Origin: Psilocybe azurescens
Taxonomy: Eukaryota; Basidiomycota; Agaricomycetes; Agaricales; Agrocybaceae
DNA: 35,656 nucleotides
Direction: 5' to 3'
Assembly: GCA_023853785.1 (NCBI GenBank)
Contig: JAJIRX010000077.1
Coordinates: 1 to 35,656, forward strand
Shown: positions 33,283-35,656 of the stretch, piece by piece
Position numbering within the stretch: position 1 is the stretch's first letter
Layout: the number at the start of each line of letters is the position of its first letter
Translations under genes and position numbers: made by a program
Notes under the pieces: model-generated
Database searches by the model: none
The model's input: only the letters and a program-made list of their open reading frames with translations
What the model was told of the DNA's origin: nothing

Positions 33283-34071
33283 TGTCGGAGAGAGAATGAG
33301 GAGGAGATGAAGTCAGAATTGAAAGAAAAGGAATAAAATGTTTGGAGGGAGTAGGAAAAATGCTCACTCCGACTCAAAGATTCCGAGCTCAGACTCAAAT
33401 GTCCGCTCTGGGTTTAAGTTCAGCTCTGCTGGGTCCAAAAGACGCCTAATACACAGCGTATATGCAAAAGACTGGTCGTTGGTGAAGTTCTCGATGCAAA
33501 ACTGGTCAATACGAGGATATCAAGGTAGAAGAACAGCAAGACCGCTGTTGCCACGCGTGTGAACTAAACCTTGCTTACAGTCAATTTTAGGCCCGTGCGC
33601 ACGGCTCACCCACTGCGACCCCGGCCCCCGGCTTTGCTGCCACAGTCAAATCTTCTTCAACAGGGACACTTCATATCCACCCTTGTTGGTGGCGGTCATC
33701 GTTTTGATCCCTGTCTTGTCTCTTACTCGGTTCGGCTCAGTCTGAGATTTGTTTACTGTTTTTGCTCCGAGGTCGCCGACTCAACTCTTGTAGACTCCGC
33801 TTGCTATCTCTGTCTTGACACTCGTGTCTGACAATCATTGTTCGCCAATGGCTCTAGAAACAAAACAGGCTCTTCTTTTCACTTGAAATGCACCACCCCC
33901 GTGCATCTCCAGAATCCAGACACCGTGTTCAACGCATCTGCGCTATAAATATCTCTATGTCAGTGCCGCTGGGATCCAAATGTTCTTCTAGAGGGGCTTT
34001 AAAGGAGATATCTTGGAGATACCGTATCGCAAAAATAAAATCCTGCAACCGCAGAAGCCCGTTGCTTTGTT
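33283..34071. promoter_or_regulatory. divergent promoter of the Zn2Cys6 and glutamine synthetase-like genes
   Basis: The two genes start back to back, sharing about 790 bp. TATAAAT at 33944-33950 lies about 125 bp upstream of the glutamine synthetase start. CT-rich stretches near 33640-33840 fit a fungal leader or promoter. The arrangement raises the possibility of co-regulation, which is not shown. Confidence 0.5.
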
Positions 34072-35622
34072 ATGTCTTTCTTTCCTGCAATGAACAACAT
34101 CTACAATATTGGCGTCGAATACAAAGCCTCTAGCGTTGATCTGGGGGTCATTCATCCAAGCTCCTTACAAGGCTCCAATATCAGTTCGTTTTCCCAATCA
34201 ATCTTACATCGATGGTTAACACCCAGAATCCCGCTGTCCAGGTTTCATCCGCTTACAATGGGTTGACTTCACCAACACAGTCAGATTTCGGATCATGCCA
34301 GTGTCCTACTTCCAAAGACTTCTCGCATCTCAGCGAGGAGGCGTAAACATCGCCAAACCTGTCCTTGGCCTCGTAGGTCTCTCACTGGCAGAGGGGTTCC
34401 CTATCATGGGTGAATATCTCTACACACCAGACGTTCGTACCCTCAGACATTGTCCTTACGAGCCCGGACATGCAAGCCTGATGGGCTGGTTCGAGGAAAA
34501 GGCTCCCAAAGAGCTTCCTAATGGATCCTCGGGTATTGCGGTCTCCTATGTCCCAGGACTACCCTGAAACGAATTGTAGAGTGAGTCATAGGAAATCATA
34601 TGACGGGAATATGCTATTAAAACTCTCCCTGCCAGTCATGCAGAGACCGAATCCAACGTCAAATTTCTTGTCGGATTCGAAAGTGAATTCGTCTTGCTAA
34701 AAGCACCAACCCTATACAAGTCGTGGGCACATGAATTTTCAAGTTCGGAGTCTATGCGCCCAGGAGCTATCGCAACAACGGTCATGAACGAGATAGCCAA
34801 AGCCATCCAAGAATCGGGCATTGAACTCCAATTGTACCATGGAGAAGGTGGTCCCGGACAGGTATGTCATCCACTTCGTATTGATTAATTTCCATTCTAA
34901 TATCATTTTCTCGTCAAATGAATATGCAGTACGAAGTCGTAACCGGGCCCCTACCCCTCTCGAATCTGCCGACGCTCTAGTTCACACCCGTGAGATCATA
35001 TACAACACCGCCGCCCTGCACGGCCTACGCGCAACATTCACCCCACGCATATCCATGACCAGCATAGGCACTGCCGCGCACGCGCACATTTCCGTGCACT
35101 CCACCCTGCACGGCGCTCCTGCAAAGACCCCAGCGCACTCTCGCAGCTCGAAACCTCCTTCCTCGCCGGCATCCTGGCGCACCTGCCCGCGCTCCCGGCG
35201 CTGACGCTGCCTACATCCACATCCTACAGACGCGTCGGAGACGGCGCATGGTCCGGCGGCACCTATGTCTGCTGGGGCACCGAGAACCGTGAAGCGCCTG
35301 TCCGGCTCACGAACCCCGCATCGCCCACGAGCCGCCGGTTCGAGCTGCGCTTCATCGACGGCACCGCGAACCCCTACCTCGCCCTCGCAGGCATCATCGG
35401 CGCAGGACACGCCGGAATCCGCAAGGATATGGCGCTCAAAGTGCAGGACAACCCAGGCCCGAAGACGGCTGCTCAGATGTCCGACGAGGAGAGGCGCGCG
35501 CTGGGGATCGTAGATCGCATGCCGCTTAGTTGGGAGGAGGGACGGAGAAATATCCAGAACGATCTGGAGCTCGTCTCGATCCTAGGAGAAGAGTTGTTGG
35601 AGGGTACTTGTCGGTGAATAAA
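34072..35622 (+). CDS. glutamine synthetase family protein, FluG C-terminal type (partial at 3' end)
   Basis: Members share the glutamate-ammonia ligase fold; in FluG-like proteins the reaction is not established. Exons: 34072-34183, 34242-34580, 34636-34861, and 34930-35622 with a donor GTACGT, so the gene continues beyond the window. Landmarks: RLQWVDFTNTVRFRIMP, FLVGFESEFVLLK (metal-binding Glu), ELQLYHGEGGPGQYEVVTGP, GTAAHAHISVHS (His of the active site), GGTYVCWGTENREAPVR, then FELRFIDGTANPYLALAGI. The N-terminal amidohydrolase half of full FluG is absent. Exon 2 needs one extra base (CC 34555-34556) and exon 4 three (34954-34957, 35123-35125, about 35602). With these, both exon lengths match their intron phases exactly. 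Missing bases in the assembly are the simplest reading. Confidence 0.9.
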
Positions 35623-35656
35623 GTACGTATATTCACTTGTTCAACCTCATTCCTCC

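Overview
The window looks like a fungal nuclear contig, most likely from a mushroom-forming basidiomycete (Agaricomycetes). The genes are split by many 50-60 bp GT-AG introns. The families present are typical of that group: a short secreted tyrosinase, an RTA1-like membrane protein, a DUF6533 seven-helix protein, NACHT/NLR-like proteins, a class III old yellow enzyme, a FluG-type glutamine synthetase and a Pro-rich Zn2Cys6 factor. No species is claimed.

Layout. 1-5.4 kb is a transposon nest. A degraded Tc1/mariner element (588-3960, TA duplication, 26-bp inverted repeats) sits inside a larger structure with CAGTCGGAACC-type terminal repeats, and a perfect solo LTR (4913-5343, 5-bp duplication) follows. 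6.4-10 kb holds an RTA1-like gene with breaks (+) and a tyrosinase (-). 11.2-13 kb holds a NACHT pseudogene lacking its P-loop (+) and a fold-back MITE. 13.8-15.5 kb is protoporphyrinogen oxidase (-). 15.7-17.1 kb carries two adjacent PIF/Harbinger-type MITEs, each flanked by TTA. 17.1-18 kb is an F-box-like relic. 18.1-19.6 kb is an intact old yellow enzyme (+). 19.7-24.7 kb is a large minus-strand NLR-like locus. 25.1-35.6 kb is the conserved housekeeping part: TAF13 (+), a CYP33-like RRM protein (-), a DUF6533 protein (+), a Zn2Cys6 regulator (-) and a FluG-type glutamine synthetase (+, running off the end).

The main cross-cutting observation is that most host genes carry frame breaks, and almost all are repaired by one missing base in a short homopolymer, often G or C. 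Exon lengths modulo 3 agree with this count in tyrosinase, protoporphyrinogen oxidase, TAF13, the Zn2Cys6 gene and the glutamine synthetase. Core genes such as TAF13 are hit, so systematic homopolymer under-calling in the assembly is a better explanation than mass gene death. By contrast, the transposase, the NACHT fragment and probably the RTA1-like and F-box genes also carry lost motifs, deletions or nonsense codons and look genuinely decayed. The oxidoreductase and the RRM gene are fully intact.

The genes do not form one pathway. Haem synthesis, redox enzymes, TFIID and RNA processing sit beside fast-evolving NLR-like and transposon DNA. The best candidate for something undescribed is the 5-kb NLR-like locus, which has a conserved N-terminal module and TPR-like region that I cannot assign to a named domain.
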